NCBI RefSeq assembly: GCF_003286085.1
Contig: NW_020825288.1
Span: 12,276,001-12,340,000, forward strand
Length of the DNA: 64,000 nucleotides
Reading direction: 5' to 3'
Origin: Drosophila persimilis
Taxonomy: Eukaryota; Arthropoda; Insecta; Diptera; Drosophilidae
Numbering within the stretch: position 1 is the first letter of the stretch; each line of letters starts with the position of its first letter. Below the pieces are notes generated by a model that saw only the letters and a list, made by a program, of their open reading frames with translations, was not told the DNA's origin and did no database searches. Positions 1 through 13,100 of the stretch are shown in pieces. A program made the position numbers and the translations under genes.

Positions 1-1871
1 GTCTGCGCCCGTTTTGGGCATCTTCGAGCCAGCTCCGGTGGCAGCCAAATGACTTTCTTTGCTTGGCCATTGCCTCGTTTGGCTGTTGCTTCGGGCCCAT
101 TTAGTTTTATTGTAATGATTTCTATTACCACACTGCCTCGCTTTCACTCTCAGTCCCCACGTAGTTTGCTGCAACATTGCAGTTGACCAGCTTCCAGCTT
201 CCAGCTTCCAACTCCCAACGCCCATATCCTCAATGGACTGTTGGCAGTTTACGTGGCCATCGCGCCTAATGAGTAGTTATTTCCGCTTCTATTTCTTGAT
301 CAAGTCGTGCATGGTGCGACATTTGCGGTAGTTAAGGCTTATGCCGGGACACGTCTCCCTATTAATTGCCGACAATTTCTGCCGCTGTTCTGCTGATGGC
401 TTAACTTCATGAATGGTCTGCTCTGTTGGATGGTCTCTTGCTCTAATTGAATTTATGTCATATTTTTTGTATCGATATATTTATGTGATACGAGTACAGT
501 GCTTTCCTGTGTGTGTGCCCAGCACAAAGCTTTGATATTTATGAATTTAATTTGGAAGCTGTCACAACAATAGATAATAAAGCGAGTGAAAAGTAGTCTT
601 TTAAAAAAAAGATGAGACTGGGAACAAAAAATTTTAATATTCGCGCCGTCTTCTGTGCTCTCGCTCGCTGTTGCAATGAATGGGGAAAAGCATAATTAAT
701 TTTAATGCGCTTTTCCGCTGTTTTGTTTTCCAGAGCTATCATTTCCATCACGGAATAGCTTTAATTATTCAGCTCTATCAAAGGCGGGGCTTTCCTGTGG
801 CAATGCCATCACGGGTTGTCCCCGTCCGCTCACTCAATTTGTCAGTGAGGAGGAGCCCTGCTCAAAGGAAGAGATTTTCGAGCCCCCCCCTCGCATATTG
901 GTTCCACGAATTTGATCCGTTTTTTCCCAGCACTCCATTGACACCGACGTACACTCAAACCAATACAAACCGAACCAAACCAATCCACATGCTGATGATT
1001 ATCAATTTGCGAGATTCGTTTTGGCGTAGAAAATTGTTTACCCGTTTGGCAAGCAAAATGAGAATGAGGGAGCCCCAACCACTGAACCAGTGTACCACTC
1101 AACCACCACCCACCGTTCACAGCCACGGACCATTTTCCACGCCCTATGCGGTGGGGAAATTGAAAATGCAAACAAACAAACAAACACACATGGAAATTGA
1201 AGTCGTTTGTGTGGGGAATCGCTGGCTTCCGGCTACGGAGTAGATGGCGTCACGTCTCGCCTGCCTGACTGCCTGACTGGCTGCCTTCCTTGCAGGATTA
1301 ATGGTGGTGTAATTTATTGAAGTTTGCCAATAAAACCGGGGTGGCACAATTCAAATTAAACTCGTCTTCCCCTTGACTTTCTTAATGGCAAGTGCATTTC
1401 CCCAGATTTCCACAGATTTCCGCAAACATTTGTTGCTTGTCAGCGGCGAAGGGATCGTGCTTCTACCAGGGAAAATGCAGAACACTCTGCTGGCGGCTGT
1501 GTGTGCGGGCGTTGTCTTGCTTTCCATAAAGTTGGGTAAAACTAGCAAATGCTATAAAAAGTTGCTCAAGTTTTAAATGCAAACTGTGTGCGAGTGCCCT
1601 GCATTGTGCCGCAGCAACAGTGGAAAGTTATGCAAATTTGTTGCAACAAAGTAGCGTTTTTGTTTCTCTTTGCCTGCTAGTGATTTATGTGGCCAAGACC
1701 GTGACCGCGTCCATTCACTGAGCATAATGCGCTACTTAATGTCCCTCAGTAACAAGCAATGAATGAATGCAATACAGTGGCAGGCACAGCCACAACAGCA
1801 GATACCCACAGTCCATAAAGGATGCTCCATACACCCACAAAAAAAAGCCCTGAGAATCGGATATTTACATT

Positions 1872-1901
1872 TATATATATGTATATATATATATATATAT
1901 A
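1872..1901. repeat. AT dinucleotide microsatellite
   Basis: A run of alternating T and A with a single interrupting G at 1881, about 15 units long. It lies in non-coding DNA. Confidence 0.9.
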
Positions 1902-3509
1902 CCTTTGTGGTTGCACAAATAACAAATGAGAAAAAATGGAGGATTATATTTTGACTTTGAAACGGATCTCCGACTATAATAATTGCATTTTCGCCTACAA
2001 CAGCAATGATTAAAACCAACAAAAAAATCGAAAAATATTCTGAGCCAAGTCGGCCCAGCCGTGCTCTTTTGATGAGGATTTCATACATTTTTTACTCAAT
2101 TTAATTATTTTTATATAAAGGTGATATGTTTCTTATTTAATTTAAATTTAAAATACATTTTTCAATTAAATATATTCCATAATTGATTTAAACACAATTA
2201 ATGTTTGTGGAAAATATATTTCATATTCAAATTAAGTATTTTCATAAATGTATGTTGATTAAATGGAATATATCATATTTATTTTAAAGTGCTTTATATT
2301 TAGATTAAATATGGGCCATATTAAGAAGGCCAATTTCCAAGAAGAGCACTTGTATTCCGAGTGGCTTTCGATTAGGATCAGCAGATTCTGCCTTTCCCAA
2401 GCGGAACCTGAGGGTACATACGTTTATGCGGACCAGTTGCCGTGAAAGTTTAAATCGAATTGGGCGCCAAAATGGTGGAAAAGTGTTCTAACAAATGGCC
2501 ATAAATGGCCGAGCCAAACTTATGCGCATGTCTTATTGTGAGATGGCAGGACGCCCACAGCCCGGAAGCAGCCATCTCCGCTCTTGTTCTATGTGAGATA
2601 TGCAAATATCTGAAACTTGTTAATATTTGATAGGATACAAGTTTGGCAAACTGCAATAAACGCTACCACACACAACAGGGAGGGGGATTCAATGGGGGGC
2701 GGGTACCCCGGGAGAGTGAAATGTTTGACTAGCTTCTCGAAATTGAGCTGCTTACGCTTACGTTTGGGGAGGGTTTTGCCTGGGCTCCTCCATCCATTCT
2801 CCATTCTATGATCCAGGGGTCTGCCAGGGGTTGGCCCGACCACAGGTTTGCTGCCTTGCGGTGGCCAGAAATTAATTAAAAAAACTTTAAACACCGATGC
2901 AATAGTACGTGGTGTCGCTTGCAGATTGGGCGATCCCCTAAGGAATCCACTGTGAAGCAAGCTTAATGTGTTGTTTGTAAAATTGTTTACACGTAATTCG
3001 CTTAATAATGCAGCGGGAAGGAAACTCACTTAGCAGAAAATCAATTTCCAGTACAATCCCTGACAGACGTTCGCTCACTCGGTCGCTACCTTGTGATTTT
3101 CATGGAAACTGTCGAGCTGTGAAGCTGTCGTCCAGCAACAACGCTATTAACATAACACCTCTGAATGTTTGAGCCAAAGAAGTGTGAGAGTGTGTGTGTG
3201 CGAGTGCATGTGCATGCTGTATGAAAATGATGTTTTTCGCTTAAAAGGGAAAATTCTCATTTTACATGCGCTGCAATTTCTCGCTCACTTCAATTATGCA
3301 AATTGTGTGTATGTCGAAACCAATTCGCATTGCCAGGCGCCACCTCCCCCACAGCCCATATGTGTGTGTCGGCTGGGTGGGTGCAAAAGAAAAGCACATC
3401 AGCTCCTGCCCGAGCTCAAGCTCGGGCATCAGGGTTGTACATGCAATTAACATCATGGCGACAGCTCAACAGACGACAGATATCCGACAGACAGATAGAC
3501 AACCTACGT

Positions 3510-3537
3510 GGCAATGGCAATGGCAATGGCAATGGCA
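3510..3537. repeat. GGCAAT hexamer tandem repeat
   Basis: Four consecutive GGCAAT units followed by diverged copies (GGCAGC, GGCATT). It accounts for the repetitive open frames in this interval on both strands, which are therefore not genes. Confidence 0.9.
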
Positions 3538-6294
3538 GCGGCATTGGTAGTGGGAGTGGGAACGACACCAAGCCGAAGCCGAAGAGGAAGCCCCGTCCGA
3601 AAACTTGATGCATGCCAGCCAGAAAGAACTCATTATAATTTTCTTCATTTCAATTTTCCATTCGTCATTCAATCCACAGAAGCGGATGTCCTTCCTGCTC
3701 TCCGTCTCTGCTTGTAATTTAATTTACATGAGCTGTGTGCTACATCAAAATTATCTTACGTAAAAAGTTTTCGGCCATCACATCCTATATCCTCCTCCTG
3801 CCCCGGCTTTATTAATTACTAATGTGAAAGTTTCTGGTGTCCCTTTTCATCGCTCCATCTTCATCCACATCTACATCTTCGTCTGAATGCCCATCTCCGG
3901 GGCCAGACGAAGCCCCAGCCCCTGCCTTCGGTCGAGCAATTATGAGTTTATTTTGTAGCTGTCCGATTTCTTGGCTTATATCCAGACCTAGAGCATCCGC
4001 CGAGGGAAATCCCACAGCCGCACATCCGAGCTGAGCAGGATCCAAGTTGGCAAGCAAAGTACAAGCCAATTTTGCAACTTGGCCAAGAAGTGTTAACTCA
4101 ATCAATGTGTGCAAATATTGATGGCCAGGAAAGATGGAGGAAGACTGAAAGGGCCATTACAAAATGCGGGGCCCAATTAATTTAAGTTTAATTTGACTCT
4201 GAACTAACACCAAGGCAAATGCATGGCATATTGGCTTAGTATTTTGCCAGTCCAGTCCCAGTCGGGTGGGCTTGCTCTAATTGGTTTCTCCCCATCCCGG
4301 CTACAGTCTAGCCTTAATCAGGACACACTGTCTGGAAGGCTTTGGTTTAATCAGCTCATTTTTAATGCCGCCTCAGTCTCTCTGACTTGTTCACAGCTGG
4401 CCAGAGCAGGAGATTGGCCAGGAAGCGGATATCTTTGACTGGCCAATTTGGGCATTCTGGCCATTAAGTGGGTCCTACATGTGATCCGCTCGAGTGCATA
4501 CAAAGTGCATGGCTCAGTTGGCTCTAACCCAGAGTAAACACTCGGGTCGGGGTGGGTGGTAGGACGGGGCCGTAAAATCTAAACGTGGTCTACATTTTTC
4601 AGCTTCAATGGAGCGCACGTACGACTAAACTTAAATGTTGCATTAAAAAGTTTGCAGCGCAGCGGAAAGCAGAAAGCAATTCAATTTAATTATAGTACAT
4701 TTGGCTGGCACAAAACAGCGAAAGCAAAGCCCGAAACTGAGAACGAAACTAAGACCCGTTTTATGTGCCAATTTTATGGCGTCCGTTGGCATCTTATCCC
4801 TACACTCGTACCCATTCCAAATGCCCATCCCCATGCAGCTCTGTAGCAGCCGCAGCATATGGCCAACTCATGGCATATTTGCGATTGTGGTAAAAGAAAA
4901 TGCGCATCAATGGAAAAGGAAAGCTTGAGGCCGGGCAGCTACTTGAATGGAAATCAGGTTTGGGGCCAGAGCAAATTTGATGGATCACCACTCTACCTCA
5001 TCGCCTCATCTCTCGTAGCTTTCCATTTCCAAGATAGAAAAGGAATCTTGCCTTCGGGTAATATTTCATATTTCTTATTTTTAAACTGCCAGCTTACAAT
5101 TCCTCCCCATCGATTCGATGATGGACCTGGGCATGATTTTTGTTTTGCCAGCTCATTATTTGTATTTCAATTTGGTGCGTTGCCATTTCCATTTCCATCC
5201 TCGCCCACACCCCGGCGGTGGGCCGCCTTTCACCTGATATGCCTTTTACTTTACGGATTTTGTGGTTGGGCTGCCACTTTGAATAACAATTCTGTGGAAA
5301 AAGTTTTTCTGCGGTGGCTTTCATATATATGTATATGAAGACGCAATAAAAAAGCTACTTTATTCCAAGTCTACGTGTGCCCAGAGCTCTCTCACTCTCA
5401 CTCTCTCTCTGGCTCTGTCTCTCTGTTTGGAGCGGGTGAGTGTGGGTTAAGTGCGTCTTTTTGCGGTTGGGAAAATGTAGATTTACGTACCATCGCATCG
5501 CATCGCATCGACTCGCCTGCCAGCTATAGACGGCTGGGCCGCTGCTGCTCCTGCTTGTGGATTGCATGTTGGTCTGACATTGGCAGCAGGTCTCGTAAAA
5601 GCCACTCACAGACACATCGACCTGCGAATGCAAATAGAAAGCTCTATAGACACACAATCGTTTATCAGCATCGGGACCTGTCCCCCCGAGTCAGAGTTCA
5701 AGCAATGGATTCTTTCCCTAAAAGACTAGTAGCTTCAAGAAAAGTGACCAAGGCGACCAAGGCGACCAAAAAGAGCGCAGCTTAAAGCCCTGATTAGGCC
5801 AGCTGTATCTTTAAGATACGGCTAAGGAAAGAAAACAAAAGGAAAGGGAATGGTACGCCCAGGTGTAATTTTTGCATTTAGCCAACAATTTGTTGCTGTC
5901 TTCCAACTGGCATGCTGTCTGCCGGGTTCGGCCCGGCACGGCCCGGCCCGGCATGGCATGGCATGGCATATCCTGGCTGGTTAGCATCTTAAATTTTTAT
6001 TGCAAGGGAAGCGGAATCTTTAGTAATTGCTCTCTGGGCGCACATAAAAAAATGTGTAGCCAGGTAAGCAGAAGAAGTTGTTCGAGCCGACAGCCCGGCA
6101 CGCAAAATACTCCAACACAAAACTATTACAAGCCTGTCTAATGCCTTCTCTCACACAGATACACACACACCCGTGCATAGGCAAATATCACGGCTACGGC
6201 TACGTATGGCTTTGTGGGTGTATCTATGTGCGAAGAGTGTGTTTGAAGAGGCCCTCGAGAGTTTGCTGCGCACTTGGCTGCTGCTGGCAGGCTC

Positions 6295-6324
6295 AGAGCC
6301 AGAGCCAGAGCCAGAGCCAGAGCC
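6295..6324. repeat. AGAGCC hexamer tandem repeat
   Basis: Five perfect AGAGCC units. The period of six keeps any overlapping frame open and yields spurious Glu-Pro or Ser-Gly dipeptide ORFs. Confidence 0.9.
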
Positions 6325-9300
6325 AGGCAATCTGTGCCAGCTCCTCGACGGCCTCCACAGACATGGACCCACTCCTTCACACACTGCCTTCCGGACGGAC
6401 ACTACAGGTGTTAACTGGCGGCCAGTGCACGGGAACACACCACTTCTTCACATTGCCGAGGATAGAAGAAAGAGTGCTCTGACTGGGTACTGGAGAGTGC
6501 CCCTCCAGATGGAGGAAAAGTTTTGCGCCTAATTGCCAAATGTCTTTGAGCGGCTTTCCCGTAAATGTAAAGTGTGAGAAACGAAAACAGCTCTCAGCTC
6601 TGGCGCGTAGTTCATAATTCAGGCGCCAACTGTTGGCAACAATTGCAAATAGACAAGCTTATTAATCGCCTAATCGGCCTGAAAAAGTTAATGTAAGTCT
6701 TTCGCATAAGCTGCGCTTTGTTTTCAGTCTCGAATGGGCGTCTCGAACGGTTATGGAACCATGGGAGTGCTGGGAGTTGGGGCAGGAAACTTTCTGGCCT
6801 GGGGAAAAACTTTTTGATAATTGCGCTCGAATGGTCTCGGTCTCTAAAAGGGTTGCTGGCCCCTGATTGAACCGCCAGCGAAAAACCAACTCAAAACTTT
6901 CTGCCCTTGTTGGTTGGCTGGCAACTGTGCGTATGATTAATATGTACGCACAGAAATATAGAGAGCAGAACTCTGCTTTGTTTCGACGTGCTCAGTTCTG
7001 TTTAGCTTTGGGCTTAGCTTTAATGAGCACTGAGCCAGCACTGACGCTGGGGCTCGGCAAAAACGCTTAATGACTCGAACATATCACTCTGTCTGTGGGT
7101 CTGGCTTATCTGCCCCGAGGGCCATGAACTAAGCCCCATCCTTGTCGCGCTCCTTCAGTGCTCAAATCTTGCCAATCGCTTTGCATTTCACAATCACATA
7201 AATAGGAATAAAACCAACGCTAAATGGCACATTGAATGGGATGCGGTATTGGACTGGGGCCTCGGTCGGGTCGGGGTCTTTGGGGTTGCCCATTCCCCAT
7301 TCCCCATTCTCAATCAGCAGCTTGCATATTGCAGTCACCAGCAAAGCAGGGAACTGCTGGGAAGAGGAAAGTGGTGGAAAAGCATTGCCCATTTCCCATT
7401 TTCCACTTTCCGTTTTCCATTTCTCGTTTTGTCTTTGTTCTTTGTGTCCGCGCTGGACCAACTTATTGTTGTGTAGGTGTGGCCAGAGTCGTTACTGGTT
7501 TAGTTTTCACTTAAACTCCCCTTCTTACAGCCACTGTAAGCCATAAAACCAAGACCGAAAGAAGTGTCTTAGGGACTGAAGCAGGAAGTACTCTAAAAGA
7601 CCACAGTACTTGATTTTGATCAATTTATAAGCATAGTTTTTAAAAAGATATCTTCAAATCGATGGTATATTCATCAAATAAATCAAGAAAACACTTATTC
7701 GTTACCAAATTACTTGGAAAAATGTAAACACTCTGTGTCAGGGTATACCGACAGCAAAAAAAACGAAACGAATAACAACACTCAGGTCCTTTTTTATAAA
7801 TTTATAAGACTACCGCCCAAGTTGACATTCGTTAGATTGGATTTTTGGGCTAGCTTATGGCGCCTGTTCAGGGCTCTCCGATCTATTCAATTAGAGCACT
7901 TGTTGCCAGTTATTTCATACTCTGAGTTATGTAAATCCTTCCGCTGGCATTGTCCATCGCCGGCCTGTGACGGCTTACGATTTCTAATCAAAACTCAATC
8001 AAAACTTAGCCCGCCATTCAAAACACGTTTTTGATTTTATTGTTCTTTTGTTCTCGTCCATCGATTGCCATTTCCAATTCGAAGTTCCGACTCACCGAGC
8101 GTAGTTATTAAATTTATTTTGTTGTTTTAAATTTTTCTCTAAGCCCTCACTGTTCTGTTGCGAAAACAATCCAATACGAGGAGCGTATGAGCGTAAGTTT
8201 CCCGTTGTGTTCTGGCAACTTTGAAGTTGCTGCTGTCCACCGCTCAGCTCACCTAAAATAATTTCGGGGAAACTTTTGCCACACTGTTTGTTATGCATTC
8301 CCTTTGGCTGTGTCCAGTCCTTTCCTGCTGGCCGAGGCAGGGCCTCATCTGGCAGTGGACCATTTTTTGCTGTCAAGACTGGGTGTCGGTGTCGGTCTTC
8401 GGTCCCGGTGCCGGTGCCACATGCCGGGGGCTGATGAGGTGTCGCTTAGTTTTTAATATTGTTTGTGGAACAACATCCGCTTCCAAAACCATTTTTGTTG
8501 TAAGCGAACTTCGCATTTCACGTCCTTGCTTCCAGGAGTTCGTTGGGGGAGACGTCATTGATTTTCTCTAAAATTTATGGGTATTTAAATATTTGTAGAT
8601 TGCTTTAAGTAAAAAATGTGTCCATATTTGATGGTTTTTATTTTTTTTTAAGCCCGTACAAATGCAGTAATCGTTGTAGTCGTGGAGTGTGAATTTAATA
8701 ATTGAATTTATTTTCAGAAAAATAATGGATATTTGACTGAGCTAATCGAGCTATATATTAATACCTATAACTGCGGTTTCTTTCATTCTCATTAAAAAAA
8801 AAACCCTTGAAAAAAGGACAGAACATTCCACGGGAACTGTTCGTGAAAGTCCATTATAATGGACCTCCCATCGGAACATTTTTCGCTAATCAACTCGATT
8901 ATGGGTACTGAATGCTTTGCGTTTTCGATTAGGGGAATTTCGTGCGTGAACATGGCATAATATGCTAATAGTCAGTCGGAAGTGTTCTAAAAACATATGA
9001 ACATTCCCGCAGACCCACACACACAGAGCGAGGGCCGGATGTGTGAACAAATATTTGCTCGGCCACAAAATTATTGTGCAAATATGGAAACTATGTAAGT
9101 GAACAGAGGCTCGGGGAAAGAGGGTTCAAAGAATCGCAATTATCCCAGAGCACTCGTACTTCCGCTGTTGAGTGAAAAATTTAAATTGTAAAATTTATAT
9201 CTGTAATCAAACAGGAATCCCCCTTCGGATCAGCACAGTACTGTTGAGCCTTTGAGAACATTTTTTCATAAGCCTTCGAAAACAATATATACAAATGGCA

Positions 9301-10148
9301 AAATACATAAACGCGCCGCGGATACAGATGGAATGGGAGGAGTCGGGAAATACCAACAATTTGGATTTGCATATTTGTAGACCAGAGACCACAAACCCAC
9401 CTGCCTGCAACCTGTTCGTATTTATATTTATATAGACTATTCATTTGTATTGTGTTTTTAAGCTCCAACAGCAACAGTGAAAAAGTTCAAAATTTCATTT
9501 GCTTTTACCCAACTAGCTAAGAGGATCATCTCCATTAGAATTATGCTCTTTGTGGGCTAGATGAGTGCGGAATTGACTGCACTTATACGACAGTTTTTAG
9601 GATGCCTTCAGACACTATCTGCTATCCAAGGGACCCTTCAGACAAAACGAAACGTGACCGAAAACATATTTAAATAAACTATTTGGCATGGGCATGGGCA
9701 TGGAACTTTAATTAAAAGCCTGTCCTGTCGCCTTCCATCTGATGCGCCACAAACCAAAGCCGTTAGTGAGAAATCTGCCTCATTACGCGGGGACACCTTT
9801 GGCTTAAGTGTGATTAATGTGGGACATGCTGTAAAGATTGATACCTGGCGCACGCCCCCGCAGCAGGCAAACTGATTTCGCATTTCGTTCGCATCAACCT
9901 CTTGGAGGGTTCCTTAATAGTTTTGTGAACCGCCGCAGACCGAAGCAATCAAAAGTCTCAAGTCCTTTTTGGGGACCGAAAAAGGGTTTCAATTTGATTT
10001 AATGATGATGCCAGGACAAATTCAACGCCACGCAATCGCGACTCGACTCCTCTCTGGGACACAAAAGTCAATTCCATCAAGTTCCGGATGCTGCATTGAA
10101 TATCAACTAGTTTGGCCCAGAATCAGAATCTGAATCCGCTTCGGTCCC

Positions 10149-10194
10149 AGCCGGAGCCGGAGCCGGAGCCAAAGCCGGAGCTGCAGCCGCAGCC
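10149..10194. repeat. GGAGCC-type hexamer repeat, imperfect
   Basis: Tandem GGAGCC units that degrade into AAAGCC, GGAGCT and GCAGCC variants. Confidence 0.8.
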
Positions 10195-13100
10195 CACTTA
10201 AACTTCTGAGGTGAACGACTGGGGGCGGATGAGTGCGAGGAATGGGGCGACCAGGACGGATGTTGCGTTATAGAGGGATGCCAGTGGCGAGGTTTTCATG
10301 TCAGCGTAAATTTCCGTTTCACTGCCACAAGGCGGCGCGTGTACATATCGAGTATACGTGTGTATATGTGTGTGGCTATGAGTGTGCGGTGTGTGTCCTG
10401 CAGGTGCTAGCCTGCCTATGACTTCATGCATAATAATGAGGCTCTTGTCCTGCTCAATACCCACTCAGCCGGCCGCCCAAAAACCCGAGCCGCACTCCGG
10501 CGATGTTCTGCCCCTGCCCTGGGGCAAGTCGGTGTTTGATTTTTGCACGACACAGCCGTAGCCATTGCTCGACTTGAATGGCTCTTGTTGTGTATTTCAG
10601 TTCTGGATTTATTGTACGATATTGCTTGTTGAACGAACACTGGGACACAGGGACAAGACTCAAATATTGGCCCAGGCAATTGTCGGAGTTGTTCGTGCTG
10701 TTTGTTTAGCATTTTGTGGTTCTAGTTTCTACTATTTTTTGACATTTTCCTAACCCAGTCCCCCACATGCCACATCGCATATCGCACATCTCCTTCTTGC
10801 CTCTAGAGTATTTGCTTTAGTTGCAGTATTTTGTTTGGACTGTGGAAGTTTTGCATTTATTTGCTGCCGCCTCTTTTTCTATTGTCATAAACACAATTTA
10901 TCAACATAAATGTCACAGATTCACTCTGCTGCTGCTATATATTTCAATTAAAATGCGAAATATCTATGCTTCTGTCTGTGTATGCGAGGCAATCAGATAA
11001 ATCCAAATAGAATTCCATTATGCATTGCCAATTTCCGAATAAAATCTTGTGCCTGGCGGCTATGCAAGGCAAAACTTTTCATATGAGAACTTGGCTTATT
11101 CAATTGAAAGGCCAACATCTTTGGTTATGAATTCCCAATTAATACATGACTTCAATAAATACTTGACTTTCGACAGGCTGTGGCCAAACATCGGCTCTGG
11201 CCAAGGCAAATTGCCGGACAATTGGAATTAATGAGGACTTTAATCAAATTTTCTACGCCAAAGCACGTTCATTAATTTCGAACGCAATTATTACTGGGGC
11301 AAAGCCATCGCCATCGCCTATTCCAACCGAATTAAGTCCACAAACAAAATACGCACAATCAAGCGAATATAGCGCAAATTACTTTTCATTACAAGTGTAC
11401 AAGCAACGGCTGACCGGCATGGCAAATGCCGGACCCCCAGACTCCAGGATCCATCCCCATGTTCACCAAAATCCCAATTCCAAGTGCCAAATGCCACCGC
11501 AGCATCCGGATCTGGCTGGGCATTTAAGGACAACTTCATCATCATTAGTACCACAATGGCATAGCGGAAAACAACTAAGATTGTTTTTGTAGATCTTCCG
11601 ACTATTGGATACCTGTTGCTTACATAATTTTGCTTGATCTACTAAGTACAATGAAATCTACTAACAGAATGGGAAAATGGATGATCCTTCCTTCTTTATT
11701 CTGGTAATCTTGTCAAGGAGAGGGGGAAGTTGTGCTGCCATCCATTTATAAACCCATCGGGATACTATATACCCCTGTGGCTTAAGAGTGGTAAAGGGTA
11801 TACAGGAGAATAACATGACGGGCATATACATAATGCTGATTATGGCATATAAACACAGACACACACCCGCACACATACACTGCTGTGCCGCAAAATCATA
11901 TTGAGTGCGGATTAAATGGCGGCACGTCGACCTCTCCTTCATGTTGGGCGCATAAAAATCCATTAGAAGCGAAAATCTTCACTGTGAAAGAGAAAGGGAT
12001 CCGGGCCCCAGCAGAAGGAGTACTACTGCCCCCAATAGGCTGGTTAGTGTGGCGGCTCGACTTGGTTTAGTAATTATCACAGTTGCAAACGCTTCGATAG
12101 GCCCCCAACTGTGCCAGGAGTGTGTGCGTTTGTCTGAGAGCACTTAGCAAAACGTTCACGTTTAATTTAGCCTTGACTCCAATACGCCCTCATCTGCTCC
12201 CGCACTTCTGTTTCGCACTCATGTATGTGGTATGTGTTTAACCCAATTTTTGTTAATTTCCCCACTAACACAGTGTGAAGATTGTAAGCGGCGTGTTATC
12301 GCCACTCAGCCACTTGGGCAAACACAGTCAGCCACGGATTCGACATACTCCTCCGACTCGTAATTAGAATCGCACTGCCTTACTATTTGCCCTGACAAGT
12401 GCTTGAACCGATTTCTTTGAAATATCTTTTTGTGACCCATCACATATGTACATATGTCTCAAGCGGGCGTGTGTCTGAAGATGACATTCATTTCTTGTAC
12501 AAACAGACAAGAACGCAGCAACTTCAGCCATCAAAGGGGTAAGCTCCTGCATGTGCCTCAAGAGATAAGACGCACATGTGCTTCCCGGAGGCTGGAGGTC
12601 CTGTCACAAGTGAAACTTTTGTACAAACTGCAAGTCTCGGCCTCGAGGACCTCGACGGAGCCGTTGTCGATGGGTGCAAAGTTTCAACGAGAGCTGGAGA
12701 GAAGACATTTCGCACTGACGACAAATAACTTTGAAAATTTGTATGAGCTTGCAATAGGGCTTGTCAATTATGTTATTTTCGCTGTCCCGCCTGTCACAGA
12801 GTGACACACTGGCAGACTGCGCTTTTCCCGGGAAATGCCTGTTTTTTTCGCTGTCACAAACTTTTGCCTAGCAAAATTACGATTCACCTTTAAGAGTGTC
12901 GGCAAAAAGTTCCACGAGTGACGGCTCTGCAAGTGCAGTTGAATATTTAACCAATGACACGCTGCGTTGGATTGACCTAAATGCCAGTGGGACTGGGACG
13001 AGGGATTAGGTTAATGGAGTCTCTCGCTGTTTCCCCACACAATGTGATACGTTGCGCATACGCCGCGTGTGTCGGGGAAGCAATAACTCAAAATCTTAGA

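Larger units (their letters stand above)
1..10140. other. non-coding upstream DNA, distal part
   Basis: I see no supportable gene here. Open frames are short, overlap on both strands and are built from simple-sequence stretches. The DNA has the usual look of fly intergenic or long-intron sequence. It holds an AT dinucleotide run (1872-1901), a GGCAAT hexamer array (3510-3537), CATCG pentamers (5491-5511), AGAGCC hexamers (6295-6324) and an AT-rich patch at about 2090-2300. It could be intergenic, or an intron of a gene whose exons lie outside the window; nothing visible decides this. Confidence 0.6.

Noticed and set aside
4859..5338. 159-codon plus-strand open frame
   Set aside because: Composition is that of pyrimidine-rich non-coding DNA, with no domain or exon signals.
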